From positions 85,270-149,269 of the forward strand of contig JAGAAI010000006.1 in NCBI GenBank assembly GCA_017615325.1: a stretch of 64,000 nt of DNA, written 5' to 3'. Below, in pieces: positions 34,779 to 43,434 of this stretch. Within the stretch, counting starts at the first letter, position 1; each line of letters opens with the position of its first letter. The stretch comes from Clostridiales bacterium. Its GTDB lineage: Bacteria > Bacillota > Clostridia > Saccharofermentanales > Saccharofermentanaceae. Both the position numbers and the translations under genes were made by a program. A model generated the notes under the pieces. The model was given only the letters and a program-made list of their open reading frames with translations. It searched no databases and was not told the origin of the DNA.

Positions 34779-36137
34779 TTAAGCATTTCCTGCCTGGGCG
34801 GCGGATTCAGCCAATTCGGCACCGCGCTTCTGATTCTCAAGGAAAGCCTTGTACTCTGCTTCGGTCATGCCGTTGGATGTTCCGTCCTTGATCGTCTCGA
34901 GCATTACAAAAGCAATGCAGTTGATCCTGACTTCAAGAAGATCCTTCTCTTCCGTTACCAGAACAGGATCCAGGACAGCAGTGGAATCAAGAGGCGTGCC
35001 CCTGACGATACCGTCGTATTCCTTGAGGTTCAGGTTTTTGGTATCCTTCATCTCCTCTATCGTATCGAAGTTGTAGTCATAACTCTCTATGTAGACTACC
35101 GGTATCTTCGCATTATCGAAAGGAATGTAATCCGACTTGTTGTGGGAGATCTCGGCGAAGAGTTCTTCGCTGCCGTCGCCATTGACATCGGCATAGATAT
35201 CAGACTCGTTGTAACAGATATCGAATCTGTAGTTGGAATAAAGAGTATTCCTGTAACATACATCATATGTCTTATAGAGCTTGCGCCTCAGTTCATACTT
35301 GTTGCCGTTAGATGAGACTGAACTTACACCTGCTGAAGCATATACCTTGCTTCCGGCATAGATGCTGTCAACGCAGTACATGACTTCGGTCAAAGCCTTA
35401 TCCTCAGCAGACAGAGAATTAAGGAAATACTTAGCCCCCGCAAAACCGTCATTGCCCGCACCGAAAAAGGCGAAGATAACATCATATCCCATCTCTTTAT
35501 ATTCATTGGCATGAGCTAAAGCTGTAAGAAGACATCCTACACCTGATGCATTATCAGAGAGACCGTCGTATGTGATCTTCACCTCCGGTTCAGATCCTTG
35601 AGTCTCTTCAGTCTCCTTATCCTTCTTTTTCTTGTCTTTCTTTTTCTTGTCAGTGCTCTCGGGAGCCTGGCTTTCTTCAGCCGCCTTCGCTTTGATGAAT
35701 GCCTTTACGCCTTCCTCATCGAAAGAAGAATCGTAATGTGCGCCGATTATTGCAAGAGGATGCTGCAGAACGTACTCGCCTGCCGCATTCTGCATATAGA
35801 AACCCTTGCCCTGGATCCTTACAATATAGTTATGGGATGTTCCCTTGTCCGTATGGAATTCCTGGACTTCGGGACTATATCCCAGTTCCTTGATCTTACC
35901 CTCGATATATGAGCCGCATGATGTTTCCTGACCTGAATAAGGGATCCTGTAAGGGAAGTTCTTTGCTATCTCCCTTGCGATATCGGATCCGTATTTACCG
36001 TAATCAGCAGGAATATCCTTCTCATCGTCATCTCCGCAGCCGCAAAGGACAAGAGCCGTTGAAAAAGTCATGACCAAAGACATGATCATAGCAAACGATC
36101 TTAAGAAGATATTATCTGTTACCGATCCCTTACGCAT
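34779..36137 (-). CDS. M28 peptidase-like lipoprotein, probably catalytically inactive
   Basis: A 452-residue lipoprotein (lipid-modified cysteine about C34, LCGC) with the fold of M28 aminopeptidases. Two expected zinc ligands are present: H134/D136 in GAHYDS and D195 in LSDNASG, and D257 follows. But the usual Glu-Glu pair (catalytic base plus metal ligand) aligns with G228-N229 in FFGAGNDGFAG, and the final histidine of SDHxPF is a tyrosine (SDYIPF, about 337). A 30-residue Lys/Glu-rich insertion (about 163-187) interrupts the catalytic domain. It probably binds rather than cleaves peptides. Its ATG overlaps the preceding gene by 8 bases. Confidence 0.75.
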   Translation of the reverse strand: MRKGSVTDNIFLRSFAMIMSLVMTFSTALVLCGCGDDDEKDIPADYGKYGSDIAREIAKNFPYRIPYSGQETSCGSYIEGKIKELGYSPEVQEFHTDKGTSHNYIVRIQGKGFYMQNAAGEYVLQHPLAIIGAHYDSSFDEEGVKAFIKAKAAEESQAPESTDKKKKDKKKKDKETEETQGSEPEVKITYDGLSDNASGVGCLLTALAHANEYKEMGYDVIFAFFGAGNDGFAGAKYFLNSLSAEDKALTEVMYCVDSIYAGSKVYASAGVSSVSSNGNKYELRRKLYKTYDVCYRNTLYSNYRFDICYNESDIYADVNGDGSEELFAEISHNKSDYIPFDNAKIPVVYIESYDYNFDTIEEMKDTKNLNLKEYDGIVRGTPLDSTAVLDPVLVTEEKDLLEVRINCIAFVMLETIKDGTSNGMTEAEYKAFLENQKRGAELAESAAQAGNA

Positions 36138-37185
36138 TTTCCTTATAATCTCCGGATTCTATTATCTCTATCCTGTCAAAGAAGATCTTCTTCGCATCAT
36201 TCTTGGAAAGGTCCCTTACTACCCATTTGCCGGAATCGTAATCTGCGATCTTGACAGTATCTTCGGGAATGCCGTCAAGGTAAGACTCGAGATTTCTCTT
36301 TATCATGGGGGAACTCTTTGGATCTATCTCATAGGGAAGCCCCAAAGATGTATAGAGTCTTCTCATGACCGTTCTTCCCTGCTCCGGGAGGGCAGAATAG
36401 ATGCTCAGGGCAAGCGATGCTCCCTCGGCAAGATTATTGAACCTGTTATATGAATCGATGGCAAATGCCAGTTCGCTTCCCAAAGTAAGCAGGACAGGAT
36501 TATATTTCCTGATATCGTCCCTTACCTTATAGACCCTCTCAAGGAATTCCCTTACGTCAGAGGGTTCACCGAGATTGCTGATAAGCCCTGTATCTCCGAG
36601 GACAGAATACCTGATGACTGCTGCATAACCGTTTGCACGGTACTTGGCAGGTACGGACTTTAAGAATTCAGTATCACAGAGAGCTGCTTTGATCTTCATG
36701 GGACATGACAGTTCGTCCTTATGCATTCCCAAGTTAACAAATGCCTTGTCAGATGTGATGCAGTCCGTCATGGCATAGATCGTAGTCGGAACAGCCAGAA
36801 GGTTCACACAGCCGGACCTGAAAAGACTTGATGCCAGGCTTGCGCAGTCGATGACTCCTCCGCCTCCCAGGGCAATGATCCAGTCATTGCTGCCGAAATC
36901 AAACTCCGAGAGATACCCTGCTATCTCAAGAACAGTCTTCAGGCTCTTATCGGTATCGCAGGCATTGACCGTTATTAACTTGGGTCTTATGTCGTGCATG
37001 ATGAACTGGTTTTCGAACAGATTGTAGTAGTAGCCCGCCACGGCGCGGTCAGATACTATCGCGACCTTGGGAGCTTTAACATCAGCTTCATCAGTATGTT
37101 CGAGAATATAATTGCAGGCAAAATCGAAAGCGATATTCTTGCCGCAATACACATCAAGTTCGTTATTGACTCTCAGTCTGTCCAA
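36130..37185 (-). CDS. Dehydroquinate synthase (AroB)-like protein with degenerate metal site
   Basis: A 351-residue cytoplasmic protein of the dehydroquinate synthase / iron alcohol dehydrogenase superfamily. NAD-binding GGGGVIDCASLASSLF and VPTT are clear, and SDKAFVNLG plus ALCDTEFLKSVPAKYRANG follow AroB order. Metal ligands expected in AroB are missing: AEVIKYG is AAVIRYS (Glu to Ala189), GHTFGHA is GSELAFA, and HGEAVA is AEGASL. So it is unlikely to act as a normal dehydroquinate synthase. No shikimate genes are adjacent. The start is TTG at 37185 with AGGAG upstream. Its only operon partner is the M28-like lipoprotein, itself degenerate. Confidence 0.72.
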   Translation of the reverse strand: MDRLRVNNELDVYCGKNIAFDFACNYILEHTDEADVKAPKVAIVSDRAVAGYYYNLFENQFIMHDIRPKLITVNACDTDKSLKTVLEIAGYLSEFDFGSNDWIIALGGGGVIDCASLASSLFRSGCVNLLAVPTTIYAMTDCITSDKAFVNLGMHKDELSCPMKIKAALCDTEFLKSVPAKYRANGYAAVIRYSVLGDTGLISNLGEPSDVREFLERVYKVRDDIRKYNPVLLTLGSELAFAIDSYNRFNNLAEGASLALSIYSALPEQGRTVMRRLYTSLGLPYEIDPKSSPMIKRNLESYLDGIPEDTVKIADYDSGKWVVRDLSKNDAKKIFFDRIEIIESGDYKENA

Positions 37186-37306
37186 ATCTTAAAGTCTCCT
37201 GACCTATCGGTAATACATTTGTATATTACCACAAAAGTGATAAAATATTCCGTGTTGTCGCACATATTATAATATAAGGCAATAAGACCGACCGGAGGAA
37301 ACCCTG

Positions 37307-38767
37307 ATGACGATAAGAACAAGATTTGCACCCAGCCCCACGGGATTTATGCACGTAGGCAACCTTAGGACAGCTCTCTACGAATACCTGATAGCAAAGC
37401 ACGAAGACGGAACCTTCGTCTTGAGGATCGAAGATACTGACCGTGAAAGATACGTTGAAGGTGCAACTGATGTCATATACAACACCATGAAGATGGCAGG
37501 CCTCATCCATGATGAAGGTCCCGACAAGGGCGGCAACTTCGGCCCCTACGTTCAGTCCGAGCGCCTTGGTCTCTATAAGCCCTATGCCGAGCAGCTCATC
37601 GCAGAAGGCAAGGCATACAGATGTTTCTGCTCCAAAGAGAGACTGGAGTCCTTAAGGTCTGATTCCGAAGAGGGGCTGTCAGGCTACGACAGGCACTGCC
37701 GTGACCTGCCGGAAGACGAGATCAAAGCAAACCTTGATGCAGGAATGCCTTACGTTATCAGGCAGAAGATGCCTTTGGACGGTGTAACCGAATACGACGA
37801 TCTTGTCTATGGCCACATCTCCTTCCCCAACAAGGATCTGGACGACCAGATCCTCATAAAGGCAGACGGCTTCCCTACCTATAACTTCGCAAACGTTATA
37901 GACGACCATACAATGAACATAACACACGTAGTAAGAGGATCCGAGTATCTTTCTTCAACACCCAAATATAATCTCCTTTACGATGCTTTCGGCTGGGAGA
38001 CTCCCGTTTATATCCATCTGCCTCTTATCATGGGCAAATCCGTTGACGAAGAAGGCAAGGAAACGATCTCCAAGCTTTCCAAGCGTCACGGTTCCACGGG
38101 TTTTATGGATCTCATCGAAGAGGGATTCCTTCCTGAAGCCATAATCAACTACATAGCACTCCTGGGCTGGGCTCCCAAGGACAATCAGGAGATATTCACA
38201 TTAGATGAACTCACAAAAGCCTTTGACATCTCCGGTATATCCAAGTCGCCAGCTGTTTTCGATTACGACAAGCTCGAATGGGTAAACGCAGAACACATCA
38301 AGGCCATGTCAAAAGATGAGTTCATAGCTAATGCAAAGCCTTACTTTGATGCCTGCGGCATAAAGGAAGATTCATACGATCTTCTGATCGAGATCTTACA
38401 GCCCAGGATCACAAGATTTACCCAGATCGCAGAGAAGCTCGAGTTTATCAATAACTATGGCGATTTCGATCTTGAACTCTTCTGCCATAAGAAGAGCAAG
38501 TCAAGTTTGGAATCATCTCTTGCGGTCTTAACTGACATGCTCCCTCTCATATCAGAATGCGACTGGGACCGTGAGGCTCTCACCGAGCTCATGAAGAATT
38601 ACGCTGAGTCTCATGAACTCAAGAATTCAGTTGTCATGTGGCCCGTAAGGATCGCAGCGGCCGGTGTTGCCGTAACTCCGGGCGGTGCCGCCGAGGTCAT
38701 GATGCTGATCGGCAGGGATGAGACTGTCAGGAGGATCACAAGATCACTTGAAAGGCTCAAGGCATAA
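37307..38767 (+). CDS. gltX: Glutamate–tRNA ligase
   Basis: Charges tRNA-Glu. 486 residues. Class I motifs: FAPSPTGFMHVGNLRTALY (HIGH region) and KLSKRHG (KMSKS). VLRIEDTDRERY and the C-terminal anticodon-binding helical region (from about 320) are typical. Binding site GGAGG lies before the ATG. A TATAAT box is at 37268-37273, with no clear -35. Confidence 0.96.
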   Translation: MTIRTRFAPSPTGFMHVGNLRTALYEYLIAKHEDGTFVLRIEDTDRERYVEGATDVIYNTMKMAGLIHDEGPDKGGNFGPYVQSERLGLYKPYAEQLIAEGKAYRCFCSKERLESLRSDSEEGLSGYDRHCRDLPEDEIKANLDAGMPYVIRQKMPLDGVTEYDDLVYGHISFPNKDLDDQILIKADGFPTYNFANVIDDHTMNITHVVRGSEYLSSTPKYNLLYDAFGWETPVYIHLPLIMGKSVDEEGKETISKLSKRHGSTGFMDLIEEGFLPEAIINYIALLGWAPKDNQEIFTLDELTKAFDISGISKSPAVFDYDKLEWVNAEHIKAMSKDEFIANAKPYFDACGIKEDSYDLLIEILQPRITRFTQIAEKLEFINNYGDFDLELFCHKKSKSSLESSLAVLTDMLPLISECDWDREALTELMKNYAESHELKNSVVMWPVRIAAAGVAVTPGGAAEVMMLIGRDETVRRITRSLERLKA

Positions 38768-38823
38768 GTTCTGACCAAAACCATACATATATACACAAGT
38801 CCAGGGATAAGGGGGATTACGAC

Positions 38824-39705
38824 ATGTGGACACGTAAAGATCTGAAAAGGCAGGCCAAAGGCGCCCTTTCCGGCCGCTTCTGGTGGGCAGTGCTTGTCTC
38901 AGGAATATTCGGCATCATCGACGGAATGGGCCTTAATTCCCTTTCCGGGAATCTGTCCATGCCTTTATCGGCTTTAATGAATGCCGATAAGCTTAAGAAC
39001 ATGCAGGGCCAGCTTCCCGACGGCACTACTCTATCCTTTAAGAGCGTCTTCGAGACATTGGTCGGGCAGTCTAATGCAGACGATGCAGTCCAGCTCGTAA
39101 TAGCAACGATAGTCATCTTCTTATCGGTCTATCTTCTCGTTATCGTGATCATATTCCTGATAAAGACCTTGATCCAGATATTCCTTGTTAATCCCTTTAT
39201 CGTTTCCAAGAACCTTTACTACATCAACAACAGGAATAAGATGGGCAGGGTCCGCGATCTCGTCACGTCATTCACCAGAGGGAGTTATGCATCTATCATT
39301 AAGGGCATGTTCATGAGAGACCTTTATGTAGGTCTCTGGGCCCTTCTCTTCATAATCCCCGGCATCATCAAGTACTATTCATACTTCATGGTTCCCTACA
39401 TCATCGCAGAGAACCCTTCAGTTCCCATATCCCGTGCTTTCGAGATAAGCAAGAGGACAATGAACGGCCAGAAGTGGAAAGTCTTCGTACTCCAGCTCTC
39501 ATTCATCGGATGGATGATCCTGGCTTCAATAACTTTCTTCGGCCTCGGCTTCCTCTTCCTCACACCCTACATGGAAGCTACCTATGCGGAACTCTATGAG
39601 ACCTTAAAGAACAAAGCTGCATCCGAAAGCATACTGATGCCGGGCGAGGTTCCCGTTACAGATGCCGAGAACGTATTCAAAGCCAAGGACATTGGCGAAG
39701 AATAA
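38824..39705 (+). CDS. DUF975 family integral membrane protein
   Basis: A 293-residue membrane protein beginning MWTRKDLKRQAKGAL, the hallmark of DUF975. Hydrophobic segments at about 20-40, 88-120, 155-185, 190-215 and 220-245; the motif PGIIKYYSYFMVPYIIAENP and SKRTMNGQKWKVF are typical of the family. Function is unknown for the family. AGGGGG lies before the ATG. It is the last plus-strand gene before a bidirectional terminator, 57 bases after gltX. Confidence 0.85.
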   Translation: MWTRKDLKRQAKGALSGRFWWAVLVSGIFGIIDGMGLNSLSGNLSMPLSALMNADKLKNMQGQLPDGTTLSFKSVFETLVGQSNADDAVQLVIATIVIFLSVYLLVIVIIFLIKTLIQIFLVNPFIVSKNLYYINNRNKMGRVRDLVTSFTRGSYASIIKGMFMRDLYVGLWALLFIIPGIIKYYSYFMVPYIIAENPSVPISRAFEISKRTMNGQKWKVFVLQLSFIGWMILASITFFGLGFLFLTPYMEATYAELYETLKNKAASESILMPGEVPVTDAENVFKAKDIGEE

Positions 39706-39722
39706 GTTTCCACTTAAAAATC

Positions 39723-39762
39723 AAAGAGGCAGTTCCAAATATAACCGGAACTGCCTCTTTTT
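39723..39762. terminator. Bidirectional terminator between convergent genes
   Basis: AAAGAGGCAGTTCC pairs with GGAACTGCCTCTTTTT around a ten-base loop; T runs on both outer sides in each direction. It serves the DUF975 gene and the LRR/SLH gene. Confidence 0.92.
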
Positions 39763-39790
39763 CACGAAATATAGTTATCTATCCTTCATC

Positions 39791-41158
39791 TCACCTTTTC
39801 TGCCCGTAGAGGAGATATTTATCAACCAGGAAATCCGGATTATCGTTCTTATAATAATCATCAAGATAATATCTCCAGAGGAAGGTAACCATCTGTCGTC
39901 TCAGGCAGTCGTTATCCGCTCTGAATGTTCCATCCTTATAACCTTCAAGGATATGGTTCTCATTTGCCCAGATTACGGGGATGTAGTAATAATCCTTCTC
40001 CTTAACATCAGAGAACTTACATGTCTTAGTCTCGGGTTCGGGTTTGCCTGCAAGTCTCCAAAGGAAAGTAACGGCATGCTTTCTTGCGCATGTTATCTGA
40101 GGACCGAAAGTTCCGTCCTTATAACCTTCAACGATATGGTTCTCATTGCCCCAGATGCAGGCTTTATAAAAATAATCTGACTCCTTGACATCAGAGAACT
40201 TGCATGTTTTGGAATCCGGCTCGGGTTCACCAACAAGTCTCCAGATGAATGTAACCATCTGTGCTCTGGTACACTTATTTGCAGGTCTGAATTCGGACTG
40301 ATCCTTATATCCTTTTACGACACCCATTCTTGTCAGGACATTTGTAGGCTCATACCAGAAATCCTTACTGCTCGATACGTCCTTATAGAGGGCAAAGAGA
40401 TTTACACTGTCCTGAGCATTGTTATATTCACATGTGACAATAAAGTGGCCTGCCTTCTTTGCCGTCAAAATACCATTATCATCAACGGAAGCCATGGATT
40501 TATCAGAGACGATCCATTTACATGATTTTGTAACATCTTTCTCGCCCTGCTTTACTTTTAACTGTAACGGCTTGCCTACAACCGGAAAGTTGCTGTCCAC
40601 AGACATTTTTACCGGGTTGTTAATGATATCAACATCGACATCTACAACAAGAGTATAACTTTCTTCCTCCTGATCATCGGCATCATAATACTGATAAGAC
40701 ACATATACCGGGTTCTCATCATTAAGATTCCCGTCAGCATCATAATATTGAGTATTCTCTCCAAATGCCTTTGAAAGGCCCTTGGCCGACGAAATATCAA
40801 GTTTCTTGATATTATTAAACGAGCAGTCCAAAGATTCGATCTTATGATTATTACTGATATCCAGTTCAGAAAGCGAATTTTTATAGCACATCAAGGTCCG
40901 AAGTTCCGGGAAATATTCTATACCCTTCAGGCTCTTTATTTCCAAGCCACTGACCTTGATATAATGGCATTTCATCTCGTCATCATCAAGTGATCCGTTC
41001 GAATCTTTATCCAGGTTATCCGCAACATATTGCCTGAAAATCTCATCCGGGAAGTTTGTCTCATCGATCTTAACTTCGCTGTCAGCAAGCGATATGATCC
41101 CCGGGAAGGCAATAGCAGCAATAGTTACTGCGACACCCGCCATAAAATGTCTTTTCAT
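39791..41158 (-). CDS. Secreted short-LRR protein with Big2-like region and SLH repeats
   Basis: A 455-residue exported protein; start at 41158 has binding site GGAGG and a signal peptide (1-25). NFPDEIFRQYV leads into a canonical EF-hand loop at residues 50-61 (DKDSNGSLDDDE). Only about three leucine-rich repeats follow (about 65-125). A Big2-like stretch (about 190-265) with VVGKPLQLKV precedes three SLH repeats (about 268-440) with CTRAQ, CARKH and CLRRQ motifs. The middle repeat is of the CARKH type, as in its neighbour and in the solute-binding fusion. Its promoter shares an upstream element with the next gene at identical spacing. Likely wall-bound with a calcium-dependent domain. Confidence 0.88.
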   Translation of the reverse strand: MKRHFMAGVAVTIAAIAFPGIISLADSEVKIDETNFPDEIFRQYVADNLDKDSNGSLDDDEMKCHYIKVSGLEIKSLKGIEYFPELRTLMCYKNSLSELDISNNHKIESLDCSFNNIKKLDISSAKGLSKAFGENTQYYDADGNLNDENPVYVSYQYYDADDQEEESYTLVVDVDVDIINNPVKMSVDSNFPVVGKPLQLKVKQGEKDVTKSCKWIVSDKSMASVDDNGILTAKKAGHFIVTCEYNNAQDSVNLFALYKDVSSSKDFWYEPTNVLTRMGVVKGYKDQSEFRPANKCTRAQMVTFIWRLVGEPEPDSKTCKFSDVKESDYFYKACIWGNENHIVEGYKDGTFGPQITCARKHAVTFLWRLAGKPEPETKTCKFSDVKEKDYYYIPVIWANENHILEGYKDGTFRADNDCLRRQMVTFLWRYYLDDYYKNDNPDFLVDKYLLYGQKR

Positions 41159-41189
41159 AAAGATACCTCCATTTATTGGTTTCGTCTTA

Positions 41190-41238
41190 ATTATAATCAT
41201 TATCCTCATCTGATTACATCACCCATTTGTACCATTTT
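41190..41238 (-). promoter_or_regulatory. Promoter with shared upstream element, LRR/SLH gene 39791
   Basis: TATAAT (41190-41195, minus strand), then 22 bases upstream the element at 41218-41238, containing CACCCATTTGTACCATTTT on the plus strand. No good -35 hexamer. The identical element at the same 22-base distance occurs at 43369-43417. Confidence 0.65.
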
Positions 41239-41321
41239 GCATATGTCGATTTAAAACTGCTACCGCATCGTCATCTGTTACTATTCATGTCTTGTTTTGA
41301 TACAACTGCAGAATATAATGG

Positions 41322-41374
41322 CCCCCAATGTTGGTCCAACATTGGGGGCATCTACAAAACAGGGCAACCCTGTA
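41322..41374 (-). terminator. Double hairpin after LRR/SLH gene 41399
   Basis: Minus-strand RNA: ACAGGG-UUG-CCCUGUUUUG (41360-41374), a short terminator with UUUU, followed by a perfect 14-base inverted repeat with arms GCCCCCAATGTTGG (41322-41350). The second has almost no loop and no U run; it may be a backup terminator or a structured RNA 3' end. Confidence 0.65.
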
Positions 41375-41398
41375 TTCCTTCAAGAATCGGCCGGCAGA

Positions 41399-43225
41399 TC
41401 AATCTTCAGCATCGTAAGTCCAATTGTTAAATTTGAACCTGTAAAGGAATGTTACCATCTGGCGCCTCAGACAATTACCTTCGGGGCGGAATGTACCATC
41501 CTTATAGCCTTCAAGCACGCCACCTACAGAAGCCCAGATTACAGGATAATAATAATAGTCACTCTTCTTAACATCCTTGAATTTACAACCTCTGCTGTTA
41601 AAATCTTCCGGACATCCTGCGAGTCTCCATAAAAAAGTTACTGCATGCTTTCTCTGACAGACCTTCTGAGGGCCGAATGTTCCGTCCTTGTATCCTTCAA
41701 CAACATGCTGTTCATTTCCCCATACTACTGCTTTAAAGAAATAATCTGTCTTTTTGACATCCTTAAACTTGCATTTATTTGACTTAGGCTCAGGGGAACC
41801 CTTAAGTCTCCAAAGGAATGTCACCATCTGTGCTCTGGTACATTTATTGGCAGGCTTAAATTTCGTCTGCTTGTCATAACCCTTAACTACACCAAGCGCT
41901 GTCATATAGTTAGTCGGCCCGTACCAAAAATCCTTGCTTTTAGTCACATCTTTATATAAAACAGTAATGACGCACTTTAAGACCTTTTTTGCTACGGTTG
42001 CTGTAATCGTAACCGTGCCTGCCATCTTAGTGGTTACTTTTCCGTTTGCGTCAACCTTGGCGATCGTATCATCTGAGGATTCCCAAACAACATTTTCCTT
42101 GATCGGTTTATCATTTAATAAAGCCTTAAGAGTTGTGGTCTTACCGCATACCGGAAACAGATTGTCAGCTTTGATCTCATAAACATCAGGATTACATATG
42201 ATCTCTGTGTCATAATCATAAAAGAGAGAAGCATCCTTGCCTTCATCAGAAGAATAATATGAAAAAGCATAATAATCCGGATCATCTACATCCCCTGCGT
42301 CATAACCTTTCTCGTGCACCAACACAAGATCAGGATTAAAAGAAATATCTATGCTTTTCAGTTTATTGTGATAGCAATACAACTTTTCAAGAGATTCAGT
42401 CTTGGGGAGAATTAGTTTTGTAAGATCATTATCCTGACATTCTATCGAAGTCAATTTGAGGTTATTGCTAAAATCCAGGCTGGTGAACTTGTTTGCAGAA
42501 ATATATAAAGCAGTTAGAGCAGTATTCTTGCTTACATCCAAGTTGACAAGCTGAGTATTCTGACAGAACAAACAACCAAGCTCGGTATTTTTGCTGATAT
42601 CAAGACTGGTAATCGGGATGTCGGAGCACCACAGTGTTTTAAGCTTGATATTTTTGCTGACATCAAGACTGGTAATTTTATTGTTGGAACAGTTAAATCC
42701 AACAAGATTAGTATTCTTGCTAACATCAATAGAGGATATTTGGTTATTGTAAAAGTCAAGGTTTTTAAGTGATTTAACATAACTCACATCAAGGCTGGTA
42801 AGCTGGTTGTTGGAGCAATCCAATCCTGAAAGGGTATTGTTCACTTTAATACTGGTAAGTTTGTTATAAGGGCAATATATACTTTCAAGCGCTAAATTTT
42901 TGCTGAAATCAAGACTGGTAAGATCGTTAAAGGAGCAATCTATAGATTTAAGCGCTGTGAAGAACTCTATGCCCTTTAGATTATTACTGCCATTATGTGA
43001 CAGAAAGATATGGTCAACTTTAGAAATCTCTTCTTCGGTTAACACACCATCTTCTCCGAATGACTGTCCCTCGATCCATGATCTGAAATTATTGTCGGGA
43101 AAGTTTGTCTCATTGATCTCAACATTCCCGTCTGCTTTGACAGTCTCTGCCGGAACAGAGGCAATACCCGCAGCAAAGGCACAAGACATGCCCAGCATTG
43201 CAATCGTTAATAGAATTCTTCTCAT
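41399..43225 (-). CDS. Secreted leucine-rich repeat protein with Big2 and SLH repeats
   Basis: A 608-residue surface protein; start at 43225 (binding site GGGGGA) with signal peptide to about residue 31. NFPDNNFRSWI and an imperfect EF-hand-like loop (about 50-61) precede at least ten LRRs of about 21 residues (pattern LTSLDVSKNxxL, about 75-325). Big2 domain about 355-430 (KATTLKALL-like core, WESSDDTIAKVDANGKVT). Three SLH repeats (about 432-608) with CTRAQ, CQRKH and CLRRQ motifs. Twin of the gene at 39791. The mRNA would carry two tandem 51-base hairpin repeats in its leader. Confidence 0.9.
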   Translation of the reverse strand: MRRILLTIAMLGMSCAFAAGIASVPAETVKADGNVEINETNFPDNNFRSWIEGQSFGEDGVLTEEEISKVDHIFLSHNGSNNLKGIEFFTALKSIDCSFNDLTSLDFSKNLALESIYCPYNKLTSIKVNNTLSGLDCSNNQLTSLDVSYVKSLKNLDFYNNQISSIDVSKNTNLVGFNCSNNKITSLDVSKNIKLKTLWCSDIPITSLDISKNTELGCLFCQNTQLVNLDVSKNTALTALYISANKFTSLDFSNNLKLTSIECQDNDLTKLILPKTESLEKLYCYHNKLKSIDISFNPDLVLVHEKGYDAGDVDDPDYYAFSYYSSDEGKDASLFYDYDTEIICNPDVYEIKADNLFPVCGKTTTLKALLNDKPIKENVVWESSDDTIAKVDANGKVTTKMAGTVTITATVAKKVLKCVITVLYKDVTKSKDFWYGPTNYMTALGVVKGYDKQTKFKPANKCTRAQMVTFLWRLKGSPEPKSNKCKFKDVKKTDYFFKAVVWGNEQHVVEGYKDGTFGPQKVCQRKHAVTFLWRLAGCPEDFNSRGCKFKDVKKSDYYYYPVIWASVGGVLEGYKDGTFRPEGNCLRRQMVTFLYRFKFNNWTYDAED

Positions 43226-43261
43226 GTTTGTTCCCCCTGTATAAGTGTTTAAGGCACCATT

Positions 43262-43363
43262 AGGTGTCATGACAACTAAGACATGACACCTCTGGTATTC
43301 GTAGAATAACAGAGGTGTCATGACAACTAAGACATGACACCTCTGGTATTCGTAGAATAACAG
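43262..43363. repeat. Perfect 51-bp tandem duplication in LRR/SLH leader
   Basis: Two identical 51-base units (43262-43312, 43313-43363). Each holds an inverted repeat AGGTGTCATG…CATGACACCT (ten-base arms, ten-base loop) and a second dyad CTGGTATTC…GAATAACAG with one mismatch. They lie between the promoter (-10 at 43369) and the start codon at 43225, so the RNA would begin at the second unit and carry repeated hairpins. Confidence 0.9.
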
Positions 43364-43368
43364 TCTCA

Positions 43369-43417
43369 ATTATAAATGAACTATTATTTCTTGTATATCA
43401 CCCATTTGTACCATTTT
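43369..43417 (-). promoter_or_regulatory. Promoter with shared upstream element, LRR/SLH gene 41399
   Basis: TATAAT (43369-43374, minus strand) with the element containing CACCCATTTGTACCATTTT at 43397-43417, 22 bases upstream, exactly as at 41190-41238. The bases between are unrelated, so the conservation marks a bound site, not simple duplication. Confidence 0.65.
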
Positions 43418-43434
43418 TTGAAGCATCAAGGTGT

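Noticed and set aside
41322..41350. Perfect 14-base inverted repeat as insertion-sequence end or attachment site
   Set aside because: No transposase or integrase nearby and no second copy; it fits better as a 3'-end hairpin of the LRR/SLH mRNA.
43226..43369. N-terminal extension of the LRR/SLH protein with LLFYEYQRCHVLVVMTP twice
   Set aside because: It is the 51-bp leader repeat in frame by chance (51 is divisible by 3); the signal peptide and binding site place the start at 43225.
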